This document shows positions 8,172-17,181 of a stretch of 64,000 nucleotides of DNA, one piece after another. This DNA comes from Cytobacillus oceanisediminis (GTDB lineage Bacteria; Bacillota; Bacilli; Bacillales; Cytobacillaceae), in NCBI RefSeq assembly GCF_004366035.1, contig NZ_SOEE01000004.1:72007-136006 (forward strand), written 5' to 3'. The notes below the pieces were generated by a model. That model searched no databases and was not told the DNA's origin. It saw only the letters and a program-made list of their open reading frames with translations. The stretch's first letter is position 1, and each line of letters starts with the position of its first letter. The translations under genes and the position numbers were made by a program.

Positions 8172-9032
8172 TTATCCGGCAGCACTTTCTGATCCTGCCT
8201 GTTTTTGAATGAGTACCTGATGAGGGAATGGGATTTCGATTCCGTTAGCTTCCAGGGCTTCCTTCAGTGCTTTTCTCAGCTGCCGTTCGACAGCCCACTG
8301 TTCCATGTTTTCTGTCTTGGCAATAATTCTTAATACAACATCCGATGAGCCTAATGTTTGTACGCCAATGACATTAGGTCCTTCAACAATCGCCTGGTTT
8401 ACTTCGGCGATTTTGTCGCAGGTTTCCTGAAGTACTGTGATAGCTTCATCAATATTGTCATCATAGGAGATTCCTATATCAACCAGTGCGCGCATATTGC
8501 CGCGGGAATGATTGCTCAGACTGGTAATTTCCCGGTTGGGGATATAATGCAATGTTCCGTCAAAACCGCGGATTTGTGTAGTTTTTAATCCGATTTGCTC
8601 CACTATTCCTGAGTAGCTTCCGGTTGTAACATAATCCCCGACATCAATTTGCCTTTCCAGCAATATAAAAAATCCTGTTACTACATCGCTGACAAGGCCT
8701 TGAGCTCCAAAGCCGACCGCTAATCCGATTACCCCGGCACCGGCAAGAATGGCAGTTGCTTTTATACCGAAAATCTGAAGAATCGTAACAGCAAAAATAA
8801 AAATAAGTACGTAAGAGAAAATGTTTTTAGCAAGACTTTGCAGTGTCTTCGATCTTCCCGGAGATATTCTTTCCTTCCTCCCGATTCCCTCAAAACTTTT
8901 ATGTATGATTTTATTTCCCGCAGACTTAACGATTAAAAATGCAAAATAGATAGCTGCCAGCTTTAATAGAATAAGTCCGGCATCTATCAGCAGGGCTTCC
9001 CAATTTATTTGCGATAAATTTAGATTTTCCAT
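8172..9032 (-). CDS. ykuT: Small-conductance mechanosensitive channel, MscS family (YkuT)
   Basis: A 286-residue membrane protein with three N-terminal transmembrane segments and the pore-lining third helix rich in A and G (ATAILAGAGVIGLAVGFGAQGLV, split around residues 90-112). The cytoplasmic beta domain follows (DVGDYVTTGSYSGIVEQIGL). MscS channels open on membrane tension and release solutes after hypo-osmotic shock. The ATG at 9030-9032 is chosen over one 63 bases upstream because AAAGGAAG lies seven bases before it. Its place after dapL matches ykuT of B. subtilis. Confidence 0.87.
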   Translation of the reverse strand: MENLNLSQINWEALLIDAGLILLKLAAIYFAFLIVKSAGNKIIHKSFEGIGRKERISPGRSKTLQSLAKNIFSYVLIFIFAVTILQIFGIKATAILAGAGVIGLAVGFGAQGLVSDVVTGFFILLERQIDVGDYVTTGSYSGIVEQIGLKTTQIRGFDGTLHYIPNREITSLSNHSRGNMRALVDIGISYDDNIDEAITVLQETCDKIAEVNQAIVEGPNVIGVQTLGSSDVVLRIIAKTENMEQWAVERQLRKALKEALEANGIEIPFPHQVLIQKQAGSESAAG

Positions 9033-9372
9033 TCTAACGCTTCCTTTCAGTATGATTAAAGTCATCATTTTATCGCAACAGCACTTTATATGCAAACGGT
9101 TAGCTTTCTCTCATGCGGACAGCTCTATATAATGGCCTCGATGTGAATAATCAAATTACTGATATGCAGGTTTTTAGATCGAAAGCCTTTTTAGCGATTT
9201 TGAAGGGCATTAATAAAGATTAGGAGTTTGAATAGACACATTATAAAGATAGGCTTCAAAAAAAGTGGAAAAATCAAACAAAAAGGGGTGGAAAAATACT
9301 TCGAAACTCGATATATTTAATATTACGTTCTAACTTTTCTAATTTTTCCGCAAATTAAAAGGGGGCATGCAG
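9033..9372. other. Intergenic region without visible genes
   Basis: This 340-base divergent region holds the promoters of ykuT and the ABC exporter pair. It is AT-rich toward the exporter. I see no regulator gene, riboswitch fold or strong inverted repeat. Confidence 0.5.
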
Positions 9373-11127
9373 ATGGAAACATTTAAAAAGTTAAAGCAAT
9401 ATTACTTGCCATTTAAACATTACTTTCTCTGGTCCATATTCTTTCTGTTTATTGTGACAGCGATTACGGTTGTGTATCCGATGATCCTTCAGCTGACAAT
9501 TGATGAGGTTGTCATTGGGGGAAATTATGGGTGGATACCCTATTTGGCTTTAGGCTTCATTGCCATAATGGGTGTAAAAGGGGCAGCGACTTATATCCAT
9601 CAGTACACTGGTGATTTGTTTGGGATCACATCGGTCTATAAACTTAGAAATGTACTTTATGAAAAGCTGCAGTTCTTGCCGTTTCGATATTATGACAATG
9701 CAAAAACAGGCGATTTAATGTCTCGGCTTACTGCTGATGTTGAGGGGTTCCGTTTTTTTCTTTCATTCGGATTTTCTGAACTCATTCGTTTTGTTTTACT
9801 GATCTTTATCAGTGTTTCGGTCATGTTTTATTATTCAATCCCACTGGCGATTGTCACCCTTATTACGCTGCCTTTTCTTGCGGTAGTTACCTTTAAATTT
9901 GATAAAGCTGTGCATCCGGCATTCCGGAGCATCCGTAAATCATTCGGCCGACTGAATACAAAAGTTCAGGAGAATATAAGCGGAATTAATACAGTGAAGT
10001 CATTATCACGGGAAGATTTTGAGATTAATAAATTCAATGACTCTAACAGTGACTATAAAGATAAATATCTCTTTACATCGGATATTTGGGCTAAGTATTT
10101 TCCTTTAATGGAATTTTTAGGAAATTTAAGTGTTGTATTGCTTCTGGCTTACGGAGGTTATCTTGTTATGGCTGGCAGTCTGAGGCCAGGGGAACTTGTC
10201 GCTTTTTACAGCCTTGTCTGGTATATTATGTGGCCTATTATGAACCTTGGATTCATCGTTAATCTCTTTTCTCAGTCTAAAGCTTCCGGAGAGCGGCTCA
10301 TTGAGATCCTTGAGGCAGATAATGAGATTGAGGATATAGAATCATGTGTTAAGGCAGAACGTTTGCTGGGTGAGGTGGAATTTCGCGATGTTACGCTGAA
10401 ATATACCAAGGATGATAATGACGCTTTATCCAATATCTCTTTCCACGCTGAGCCAGGAAAGGTAATTGGGTTAATAGGCTCGACGGGATCAGGAAAAACG
10501 AGCTTAACACAGCTTATGACAAGATTTTATGAGCCAGTTGAAGGTCATGTGATTATTGATGGGGTAAAAGTGCAGGAATACTCTCTTCAATCTCTCAGAA
10601 GAAACATTGGCTTTGTTCTCCAGGAATCCTTTTTGTTTTCTTCTTCGATTAAAGCAAATATTGCATTCGGAAAGCCTGAATCCACTATGGAGGAAATCGT
10701 TGAAGCTGCCAAACGTGCACAGGCACATGAATTTATCATGGAGCTTACTGATAAATATGATACCGTTCTTGGCGAAAGGGGCATGGGGCTTTCAGGCGGA
10801 CAGAAGCAAAGGATTGCGATAGCAAGGGCCATCTGTGCAGATCCGAGCATTTTAGTATTGGATGATGCAACAAGTGCTGTGGATATGGAAACAGAATTCA
10901 GAATACAAAAAGCTTTGAAAGAAGTGATGGCTGATCGAACTACCTTTATCATTGCCCACCGGATTTCTTCCCTGAAGCATGCTGATGAAATACTTGTACT
11001 AGAGAACGGGAGAGTGGCAGAACGGGGGACACATAAAAAGCTTCTTAGAAATAATGGCCCATATCAGCGGATTTACGATATTCAATATCAGGACCGCGAC
11101 AAGGTTCTCCAATCAAATGCAGGCTAG
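9373..11127 (+). CDS. yfiB: ABC exporter subunit, multidrug type (YfiB-like)
   Basis: A 584-residue half-transporter: six transmembrane helices (about 15-320) fused to an ATPase domain. Walker A is GSTGSGKT, the signature is LSGGQKQR, and Walker B is ILVLDDATS. The Walker B is followed by D where an active site has E (DDATS rather than DEATS), so this subunit probably carries the degenerate ATP site of a heterodimer. The first ATG at 9367 lies too close to AAAAGGGGG, so the ATG at 9373 is used. The partner gene starts 12 bases after its stop. The family exports drugs or peptides; substrate unknown. Confidence 0.82.
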   Translation: METFKKLKQYYLPFKHYFLWSIFFLFIVTAITVVYPMILQLTIDEVVIGGNYGWIPYLALGFIAIMGVKGAATYIHQYTGDLFGITSVYKLRNVLYEKLQFLPFRYYDNAKTGDLMSRLTADVEGFRFFLSFGFSELIRFVLLIFISVSVMFYYSIPLAIVTLITLPFLAVVTFKFDKAVHPAFRSIRKSFGRLNTKVQENISGINTVKSLSREDFEINKFNDSNSDYKDKYLFTSDIWAKYFPLMEFLGNLSVVLLLAYGGYLVMAGSLRPGELVAFYSLVWYIMWPIMNLGFIVNLFSQSKASGERLIEILEADNEIEDIESCVKAERLLGEVEFRDVTLKYTKDDNDALSNISFHAEPGKVIGLIGSTGSGKTSLTQLMTRFYEPVEGHVIIDGVKVQEYSLQSLRRNIGFVLQESFLFSSSIKANIAFGKPESTMEEIVEAAKRAQAHEFIMELTDKYDTVLGERGMGLSGGQKQRIAIARAICADPSILVLDDATSAVDMETEFRIQKALKEVMADRTTFIIAHRISSLKHADEILVLENGRVAERGTHKKLLRNNGPYQRIYDIQYQDRDKVLQSNAG

Positions 11128-11139
11128 GAGGTGCCTCCT
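11126..11139 (+). promoter_or_regulatory. Hairpin covering the ribosome binding site of the second ABC subunit
   Basis: AGGAG (11126-11130) pairs with CTCCT (11135-11139) around a GTGC loop. This buries the Shine-Dalgarno sequence and the first base of the TTG start. The stop codon of the upstream gene (11125-11127) lies inside the stem, so terminating ribosomes would open it. This predicts translational coupling and equal subunit yield. Confidence 0.5.
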
Positions 11140-12962
11140 TGAAAAAAAGTAAAACTAAAAATGACAATGTGTTAAATAGATTTCAATACTCTTCAGACGA
11201 AGTTATTGAGAAGCCATTTAACTGGAAGCAGATGCTGCGCTTATTCAGTTATATGGAGCCATACAGAAAAAATTTACTTCCGCTATCTATTATAATGGTA
11301 TTAATAAATACAGCAGTCAGGCTTATAATTCCCATCTTAATAGGTGTGTATACCTTAGATAAAGCATTGATTGAAAAGGACAGCGGGCTCCTTGCCATTC
11401 TGGTTTTAGTGATTGCAGTACTCTACACCATTTCATATGCTGCAAACTATTACAGGATTAAATGGATGAATAAACTTGGCCAAAGTGTCATTTATGATCT
11501 TCGGAAACATTTATTTACACACGTACAGACCCTTTCACATCGTTTTTTTGATCAGCGTTCGGCAGGATCCATACTTGTAAGGATTATGAATGACATAAAT
11601 TCGCTTCAGGAGCTGTTTACCAATGGAGTCATAAATCTGCTGATGGATCTGATTATGCTGGCAGGGATTTTTATTATTTTATTTACTCTAAGTCCAGAAC
11701 TGACTTTGGCTATCATGGTCATTTTGCCTATCATGTTTTTTATCTCCACAAGTTTGCGCAGAAATATCCGCAGATCGTGGCAAACGGTCCGGTTAAAACA
11801 ATCCAAATTGAATTCTCACTTAAATGAAAGCATTCAGGGGATAAGGATTACCCAGTCTTTTACACAGGAAAAAGAGAATATGGCATTCTTTGATGGTGTG
11901 AATACTGAGAACTTTGAAAGCTGGAGAAATGCATCTCAGAAAAATGCTATGTTCAGGCCGCTGGTTGAATTGACCAATGCTCTGGGCACAGCTGTACTGA
12001 TTTGGTTTGGGGCACATCTGATTCAGGACGGGTCAATCTCGATCGGTGTATTTGTTTCTTTCGCCTTTTATTTAGGAATGTTCTGGGAGCCTATTTCTCG
12101 GCTTGGGATGGTTTATAACCAGCTTCTCATGGGAATGGCTTCCTCTGAAAGAATCTTTGAATTCCTTGATGAGAAACCAATCGTATCAGAAAGCAACGAT
12201 GCATTTCATTTGCAGGAGATAAAAGGGAAAATTGAATTTGAGAATGTCACATTTTCTTATGATGAAAAAAGAACTGCCTTAAATGGGGTTTGCCTTGAGA
12301 TAAAAGCAGGGCAAACCGCGGCTCTTGTGGGGCATACAGGATCGGGTAAAACGACGATAGCCAATTTAATCAGCCGCTTTTATGATCCTTCAGGAGGTAC
12401 TGTAAAAATAGATGGCTGCGACCTTAAGGATGTATCCCTATCAAGTTTGCGCAAGCAAATCAGTGTGGTGCTGCAGGACACTTTCATATTTTCTGGAACA
12501 ATCTATGATAACATCCGTTTTGGCAGACCTGATGCAACTGATGAAGAAGTAGTGGAAGCAGCCAAAGCTGTCGGTGCACATGGATTTATTGCAAAACTTA
12601 CCAAGGGATACGAGACCGAAGTGGAGGAAAGAGGAAATATATTATCGGTGGGTGAGAGGCAACTCCTCTCCTTTGCCCGTGCTTTGCTTGCAGACCCCCG
12701 TATTCTTATACTTGATGAAGCTACTGCCAGTATTGACACTGAGACAGAGGTCAAAATCCAGCAGGCTTTAAAAACACTTTTAAAGGGCAGAACGGCCATT
12801 ATTATTGCCCATAGGCTATCCACAATCCGTGAATCCGATCAAATCTTTGTGCTGGATCATGGAAATGTTTTAGAACAAGGAAATCATGAAGAATTAATGA
12901 ATGCAAAAGGTGAATATTATCATTTGGTAAAAGCACAATTCAATATGCTTGATGCAATGTGA
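11139..12962 (+). CDS. yfiC: ABC exporter subunit, multidrug type (YfiC-like)
   Basis: A 607-residue half-transporter with six membrane helices (about 35-345) and an ATPase domain. Walker A is GHTGSGKT and Walker B is ILILDEATAS, with the catalytic glutamate present. The signature motif is altered to LSVGERQL where LSGGQ is usual, matching the pattern of heterodimeric exporters in which one signature and one Walker B decay in opposite subunits. It should pair with the upstream subunit to form one complete ATP site. The start is TTG at 11139, behind AGGAGG. Confidence 0.83.
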   Translation: MKKSKTKNDNVLNRFQYSSDEVIEKPFNWKQMLRLFSYMEPYRKNLLPLSIIMVLINTAVRLIIPILIGVYTLDKALIEKDSGLLAILVLVIAVLYTISYAANYYRIKWMNKLGQSVIYDLRKHLFTHVQTLSHRFFDQRSAGSILVRIMNDINSLQELFTNGVINLLMDLIMLAGIFIILFTLSPELTLAIMVILPIMFFISTSLRRNIRRSWQTVRLKQSKLNSHLNESIQGIRITQSFTQEKENMAFFDGVNTENFESWRNASQKNAMFRPLVELTNALGTAVLIWFGAHLIQDGSISIGVFVSFAFYLGMFWEPISRLGMVYNQLLMGMASSERIFEFLDEKPIVSESNDAFHLQEIKGKIEFENVTFSYDEKRTALNGVCLEIKAGQTAALVGHTGSGKTTIANLISRFYDPSGGTVKIDGCDLKDVSLSSLRKQISVVLQDTFIFSGTIYDNIRFGRPDATDEEVVEAAKAVGAHGFIAKLTKGYETEVEERGNILSVGERQLLSFARALLADPRILILDEATASIDTETEVKIQQALKTLLKGRTAIIIAHRLSTIRESDQIFVLDHGNVLEQGNHEELMNAKGEYYHLVKAQFNMLDAM

Positions 12963-12967
12963 ATGAA

Positions 12968-13008
12968 CAAAATAAAACCTCCGCTCGGAGGTTTTATTTT
13001 GTCAGGAA
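12968..13008 (+). terminator. Terminator of the ABC exporter operon
   Basis: A 15-bp perfect stem (12968-12982 with 12987-13001) with a GCTC loop. The right arm ends in TTTTATTTTG. Confidence 0.85.
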
Positions 13009-13089
13009 GGAAAATCTAATAGCTATACTTCTGTCTGTGCTAATATGGTATTATTGTCTATATTGCTAACTATGCTGGGGGAAGATAGG

Positions 13090-13749
13090 ATGAAGAAAGA
13101 ATTTGCTGTTATCGGACTTGGACGTTTTGGAGGAAGCATCTGCCATGCTCTGGCTGAAGAAGGCATGGAAGTAATGGCAATTGATGTAAATGAAGACCGG
13201 GTGAACGAATTTGCTAGAATCGCTTCACACGCAGTGGTTGGCGATACCACGGATGAATCCGTTATCAAGAGTTTGGGAATACGCAATTTTGACCATGTTA
13301 TCGTGGCAATTGGCGATAATATTCAGGCCTCCATCCTGACCACATTAATTTTAAAAGAGGTAGGGGTTAAAAAGATTACCGTTAAAGCTCAAAATGATTA
13401 TCATGCAAAGGTATTGAGGAAAATAGGGGCAGATCATGTTGTTCATCCTGAAAGGGATATGGGCAGAAGAATTGCACATAGTATCGTTTCTAATAACGTT
13501 CTGGATTATCTGGAACTATCGGATGAGCATAGCATAGTAGAAATTGTAGCTAATGAAAAACTTGCTGGCCATAGCATTATTGATCTTGATATCCGTGCAA
13601 AGTATGGAATCAACATTGTTGCAATAAAAAGAAAAAATGAAATTATCGTATCTCCGCAGGCAAATGAAAAAATACAATTTGACGACATCCTTATTGTTAT
13701 TGGAGCAGACGTAGACATCAACCGTTTTGAAAAGAAAGTGATGTCTTAA
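13090..13749 (+). CDS. ktrC: Potassium uptake regulatory subunit KtrC
   Basis: A 219-residue cytosolic RCK protein that gates the Ktr potassium channel from the membrane face. The N-domain Rossmann fold carries GLGRFGG (9-15) and an acidic residue at the end of the second strand (AIDVNED), typical for nucleotide binding. The RCK-C domain (about 135-219) is the c-di-AMP binding site in this family. The sequence is very close to B. subtilis KtrC (YkqB). The ATG at 13090 follows GGGGGA; the upstream frame from 13045 lacks a binding site. No ktrD pore gene is nearby, as in B. subtilis. Confidence 0.92.
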   Translation: MKKEFAVIGLGRFGGSICHALAEEGMEVMAIDVNEDRVNEFARIASHAVVGDTTDESVIKSLGIRNFDHVIVAIGDNIQASILTTLILKEVGVKKITVKAQNDYHAKVLRKIGADHVVHPERDMGRRIAHSIVSNNVLDYLELSDEHSIVEIVANEKLAGHSIIDLDIRAKYGINIVAIKRKNEIIVSPQANEKIQFDDILIVIGADVDINRFEKKVMS

Positions 13750-13753
13750 TTTG

Positions 13754-13797
13754 AAAAAGGCTGAATCTCTCAAGTGAGAGATTCAGCCTTTTTTATA
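13754..13797. terminator. Bidirectional terminator between ktrC and rnjA
   Basis: An 18-bp perfect stem (13754-13771 with 13776-13793) with an AAGT loop and A/T tracts on both flanks. Confidence 0.9.
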
Positions 13798-13834
13798 CAA
13801 AATATAATAGATCTACTCGCGTCCATTAAGGCTT

Positions 13835-15502
13835 TTAAACTTCCATAATAATCGGTAAAATCATTGGACGGCGCTTTGTTTTTTCATAAAGGAAGGGTGC
13901 AAGTGTGTCAGTGATTTCATTCTTAATTTCTGACCATTGAGTTGTTCTGCGTTCCATAACCTTGCTTAAGTGTTTTGTAATAAGTGCCTGTGCATCATTG
14001 ATTAAATCTCCGGATTCCCTCATGTAGACGAATCCGCGGGATATTAAGTCAGGGCCAGCGGCAATTTTGAAATCCTTCATATTGATGCTCACTACGACAA
14101 CCACTAAACCTTCTTCAGAAAGAATGCGGCGGTCACGTAAAACGATATTTCCGATATCACCGATTCCGCTTCCATCAATATAAACAGAACCAGACGGTAT
14201 TTTACCTGCAACTTGAGCAGAATCATCGCTGAGGGCAAGGACTTCACCATTATCCATGATGAAGCAATTCTCTTCATCCACTCCACAATCCACAGCTAAT
14301 TTGGCATGCATTTTCTGCATTCTGTATTCACCATGAATCGGCATGAAGAATTTCGGCTTAATTAAACGAAGCATTAGCTTTTGTTCTTCCTGGCCGCCAT
14401 GACCGGATGTATGAATATCGCTTAATTTTCCATAAATGACTTCTGCACCTGCACGGGAAAGTCTGTCAATAGTTCTGCTGACACTAATTGTGTTCCCGGG
14501 AATGGGAGAGGAAGAGAATACAACAGTGTCGCCAGGAATGATTTGGATCTGGCGATGCGTTCCGTTAGCAATTCTTGATAGGGCTGCCATTGGCTCTCCC
14601 TGGCTTCCTGTACATAGGATCGTCACCTGGTTGGCTGGAAGTCTATTAATTTGATGCGCATCAATAAAGGTGTCCTTTGGTGCCTGAATATAACCCAATT
14701 CCTGTCCGATATTTATAGCTGCTTCCATGCTTCTTCCAAAAACAGCAATTTTTCTGCCATTCGCGACAGCCGCTTCAGTCACCTGCTGAAGACGGTGAAT
14801 ATTAGAAGCGAAAGTGGCAAAGATAACCCGTCCTTCAACTTTGCGGAAGATATCATGAATACTATCGCCAACTCGGCGTTCAGACATGGTGAATTCAGGT
14901 ATTTCACTGTTTGTGCTGTCAGAAAGCAGGCAAAGGACGCCTTCCTTTCCAATCTCAGCCATTTTTGTCAGGTTGGCCGGCTCTCCCACAGGAGTGAAGT
15001 CGAATTTGAAGTCCCCAGTGTGAACAACCTGTCCAGGCGGCGTTTTAACAACAATGCCATATGAATCAGGGATACTGTGAGTCGTCCGGAAAAAAGTCAC
15101 GGAAGTTTTCCTGAACTTAATGATATCGTCTTCCTTAATTTCATGAAGAGTGGTTTGTCTCAATAGTCCGTGTTCTTCAAGTTTATTTCTCAGAAGGCCA
15201 AGGGCCAGCTTTCCGCCGTAGACCGGGATGTTAACTTCTCTTAGGAGATATGGAATTCCGCCGATATGGTCTTCATGCCCATGAGTGATAAATAATCCCT
15301 TAATCTTATCTTCGTTTTTCACTAAGTAAGTGTAATCAGGAATAACATAATCGATTCCAAGAAGCTCGTCCTCAGGGAATTTAATTCCAGCATCAATCAG
15401 GATAATTTCATCCTGGAATTGCACAGCGTAAGTATTTTTTCCAATTTCACCCAGTCCGCCCAGGGCAAAAACGGCTGTTTGATCATTTTTAACAAATTTC
15501 AT
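13835..15502 (-). CDS. rnjA: Ribonuclease J1
   Basis: A 555-residue metallo-beta-lactamase/beta-CASP nuclease with 5'-3' exonuclease and endonuclease activity, central to mRNA decay and 16S rRNA maturation. The zinc motif H74-x-H76-x-D78-H79 ([10 protein letters not shown]) is intact, and the beta-CASP motifs appear as DSTNSE and the [10 protein letters not shown] region. The length matches B. subtilis RNase J1. It starts with ATG three bases after the rpoY stop, a tight two-gene operon conserved in Bacilli. Confidence 0.95.
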   Translation of the reverse strand: MKFVKNDQTAVFALGGLGEIGKNTYAVQFQDEIILIDAGIKFPEDELLGIDYVIPDYTYLVKNEDKIKGLFITHGHEDHIGGIPYLLREVNIPVYGGKLALGLLRNKLEEHGLLRQTTLHEIKEDDIIKFRKTSVTFFRTTHSIPDSYGIVVKTPPGQVVHTGDFKFDFTPVGEPANLTKMAEIGKEGVLCLLSDSTNSEIPEFTMSERRVGDSIHDIFRKVEGRVIFATFASNIHRLQQVTEAAVANGRKIAVFGRSMEAAINIGQELGYIQAPKDTFIDAHQINRLPANQVTILCTGSQGEPMAALSRIANGTHRQIQIIPGDTVVFSSSPIPGNTISVSRTIDRLSRAGAEVIYGKLSDIHTSGHGGQEEQKLMLRLIKPKFFMPIHGEYRMQKMHAKLAVDCGVDEENCFIMDNGEVLALSDDSAQVAGKIPSGSVYIDGSGIGDIGNIVLRDRRILSEEGLVVVVVSINMKDFKIAAGPDLISRGFVYMRESGDLINDAQALITKHLSKVMERRTTQWSEIKNEITDTLAPFLYEKTKRRPMILPIIMEV

Positions 15503-15505
15503 AAA

Positions 15506-15718
15506 TTACTCAATCTCCAATACTTTAAAGTCTTCATTTTGTTTTTCATATTCCAGGAATTCTCCTTGGACAGAAGTTACAAATTCAATATTATAGTTGC
15601 GGTCAGCCAGCTTTTTGCGTACGTCTCTTTCAGAATCGCCTTCCACAAAAATGGTTTTTGTTTTTTCTCTAACCGGTACCTCTGTCTTAGAATCCTGATA
15701 ATATACCTTGAAAATCAT
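15506..15718 (-). CDS. rpoY: RNA polymerase epsilon subunit RpoY
   Basis: A 70-residue protein beginning MIFKVYYQD and carrying [18 protein letters not shown], the signature of the small epsilon subunit found in Firmicute RNA polymerase. It binds near the downstream DNA channel; the sequence matches B. subtilis YkzG/RpoY. The ATG follows AAGGAGAGATAG. It is the first gene of the rpoY-rnjA operon, linking transcription machinery and RNA decay. Confidence 0.92.
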   Translation of the reverse strand: MIFKVYYQDSKTEVPVREKTKTIFVEGDSERDVRKKLADRNYNIEFVTSVQGEFLEYEKQNEDFKVLEIE

Positions 15719-15770
15719 TTCTATCTCTCCTTAATCCGATAAAAAACTTTTATCTAATATATAAAATAAT

Positions 15771-15787
15771 AACATGTATTACATGTT
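15771..15787. promoter_or_regulatory. 17-bp perfect palindrome upstream of rpoY-rnjA
   Basis: AACATGTATTACATGTT is an 8+1+8 perfect inverted repeat 53 bases before the rpoY start, inside the AT-rich promoter region. It has the size of a dimeric repressor operator. The binding protein is unknown. Confidence 0.4.
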
Positions 15788-15886
15788 TTTTCCTGCCGGA
15801 TCTTAATAATAAATTTCTTCTCAGTGCTAATATGCTCCCGAATCTATGTAAAAAAGTATACTGATAACCAATTTACAATAAGGAAG

Positions 15887-15912
15887 GAGCCCTTCGCAAG
15901 TTTGAAGGGCTC
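15887..15912 (-). terminator. Terminator-like hairpin behind the small basic ORF
   Basis: A 9-bp perfect stem (15887-15895 with 15904-15912) with an 8-nt loop. Read on the minus strand it follows the 23-residue ORF by seven bases and ends in CTTCCTTATTG, a weak T tract. Confidence 0.5.
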
Positions 15913-15919
15913 AAATTTG

Positions 15920-15991
15920 TCAGGCAATTGATTTTTTTCGAAGCATTTCATTCCACTGTTTTAAAAGCTTCTTTCTCAGCTTCTTTAACAT
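15920..15991 (-). CDS. Candidate 23-residue cationic amphipathic peptide
   Basis: The ORF runs from ATG (15989-15991) to TGA. Its product begins MLKKLRKKLLKQW and ends LRKKSIA, with nine K/R residues in 23 and leucines spaced as in an amphipathic helix. An AAGGAG site lies ten bases before the ATG, and a hairpin terminator follows directly. The peptide could be a membrane-active toxin, a leader peptide or an RNA-binding mini-protein. I recognise no family. No comparable coding evidence exists beyond the SD, start, stop and terminator order. Confidence 0.4.
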   Translation of the reverse strand: MLKKLRKKLLKQWNEMLRKKSIA

Positions 15992-16020
15992 AGTGGATCA
16001 ACTCCTTACTTTCTATTTTA

Positions 16021-16057
16021 AACGATCCTTGTCCAAAGTAAAGGCAGCAAGGACGTT
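16021..16057 (-). promoter_or_regulatory. Inverted repeat in the leader of the small basic ORF
   Basis: AACGATCCTTG (16021-16031) and CAAGGACGTT (16048-16057) pair over ten bases with one bulged base. On the minus strand this hairpin lies about 30 bases upstream of the small ORF start and could control it. Confidence 0.35.
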
Positions 16058-16101
16058 TTAAACAGATTTTTGTAAATAATGAGGTCTCTTTTAATAACTA
16101 T

Positions 16102-16156
16102 CTAGCGCAAGCAGCCTGCCTCGTTGTCGGGGGCAGGGCAGGCGCATCTGCTTTTC
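16102..16156. repeat. Degenerate copy of the GC-rich Bacillus intergenic repeat
   Basis: This GC-rich island in AT-rich DNA carries TTGTCGGGGGCAGGGCA and GCTTTTC in the same order as the reverse strand of 41791-41820. Its arms AAGCAG/CTGCTT and CCTGCC/GGCAGG can fold, and the plus strand ends in CTTTTCTTATTT, so it may also act as a weak terminator. The remaining DNA of this 600-base gap, apart from the items listed, shows no gene. Confidence 0.45.
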
Positions 16157-16327
16157 TTATTTATATTATATGGTAAAATAGTTAAATCTCTCGTGGGTAA
16201 AAATGGAAATACCGTCTGTTAATAGAAAGGAAATTGACTTTTTAACTTTATGGGTTTAGTGTTTTATTACGATAAATCATGTCATAGCAGTCAGCAAAAT
16301 AACGCTTGAAAGGAAGTTAATTTTAAA

Positions 16328-17104
16328 ATGAAAAAGATTGTTTTCTTTGATATAGATGGGACCTTATTGGATCACGATAAAAACTTGCCGGATAGTACGA
16401 AAGAGGCAATCGGCAAGCTGAAAGAGAACGGAACTTTCGTTGCAATTGCCACCGGCAGGGCGCCTTTCATGTTTGAAAGTCTTCGCAGCGAACTCGAAAT
16501 TGATTCATTTGTCAGCTTTAATGGCCAATATGTAGTATTCGAAAACGAACCCATTTATCGTAATCCTCTTAAATCATCTGAGATTGAAAAGCTATATCTT
16601 CATGCACAGTCAAATGGGCATCCATTGGTGTTTATGAATGAGAAAACGATGAAATCTTCCGTACACCACCATGCATTTATTGAGAAAAGCATGAGCAGTT
16701 TAAAGTTTCCGCATCCTGAAGAAGATCGTGAGTTTTACAGTGGCAGGGAATTATATCAATCGCTGCTGTTCTGCGAGGAAAAGGATGAGGAAAAGTATAT
16801 TTCTTCTTCTATATATCCTGATTTTGGCTTTATCAGATGGCATCCATACTCTGTTGATGTTTTGCCTGCAGGCGGGTCTAAAGCTGAGGGGATAAAACAA
16901 ATGATAAAAAGACTTGGGTTTGATTTGAAGGATGTATACGCGTTTGGAGATGGACTAAATGATATAGAGATGCTGAACGCTGTAGGAAACGGAGTAGCAA
17001 TGGGCAATGCAGAAGAAGTGGTTAAGAAGGCAGCAGACCATGTAACCTCCGGTGTTGACGATGAAGGAATTTGGAAGGGACTAAAGGAACTTCAATTAAT
17101 ATAG
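16328..17104 (+). CDS. ykrA: HAD-family hydrolase, Cof type (YkrA)
   Basis: A 258-residue sugar- or nucleotide-phosphate phosphatase of the Cof subfamily. The nucleophile motif FFDIDGTLL gives D8 and D10. Motif II is IATGRAP, and motif III/IV is KAEGIKQM...FGDGLNDIEML. The C2b cap domain occupies about 85-190. Sequence and position next to the deformylase gene match YkrA of B. subtilis. The ATG follows AAAGGAAG. The physiological substrate is unknown. Confidence 0.87.
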   Translation: MKKIVFFDIDGTLLDHDKNLPDSTKEAIGKLKENGTFVAIATGRAPFMFESLRSELEIDSFVSFNGQYVVFENEPIYRNPLKSSEIEKLYLHAQSNGHPLVFMNEKTMKSSVHHHAFIEKSMSSLKFPHPEEDREFYSGRELYQSLLFCEEKDEEKYISSSIYPDFGFIRWHPYSVDVLPAGGSKAEGIKQMIKRLGFDLKDVYAFGDGLNDIEMLNAVGNGVAMGNAEEVVKKAADHVTSGVDDEGIWKGLKELQLI

Positions 17105-17110
17105 GAAGTG

Positions 17111-17158
17111 AAGGAAAGCATCCGATTAATTAGCTGGAGGCTTTCCTTTCCTTTTGTT
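17111..17158 (+). terminator. Terminator of ykrA
   Basis: A 12-pair stem with one A/G mismatch (17111-17123 with 17136-17148) is followed by TCCTTTTGTTAT. Confidence 0.65.
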
Positions 17159-17181
17159 ATGTTTTGCTATGCAGCAGCAAG

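Noticed and set aside
12963..13089. A c-di-AMP (ydaO-type) riboswitch before ktrC
   Set aside because: The gap is too short, being filled by the exporter terminator and a promoter; such riboswitches precede ktrA-type genes instead.
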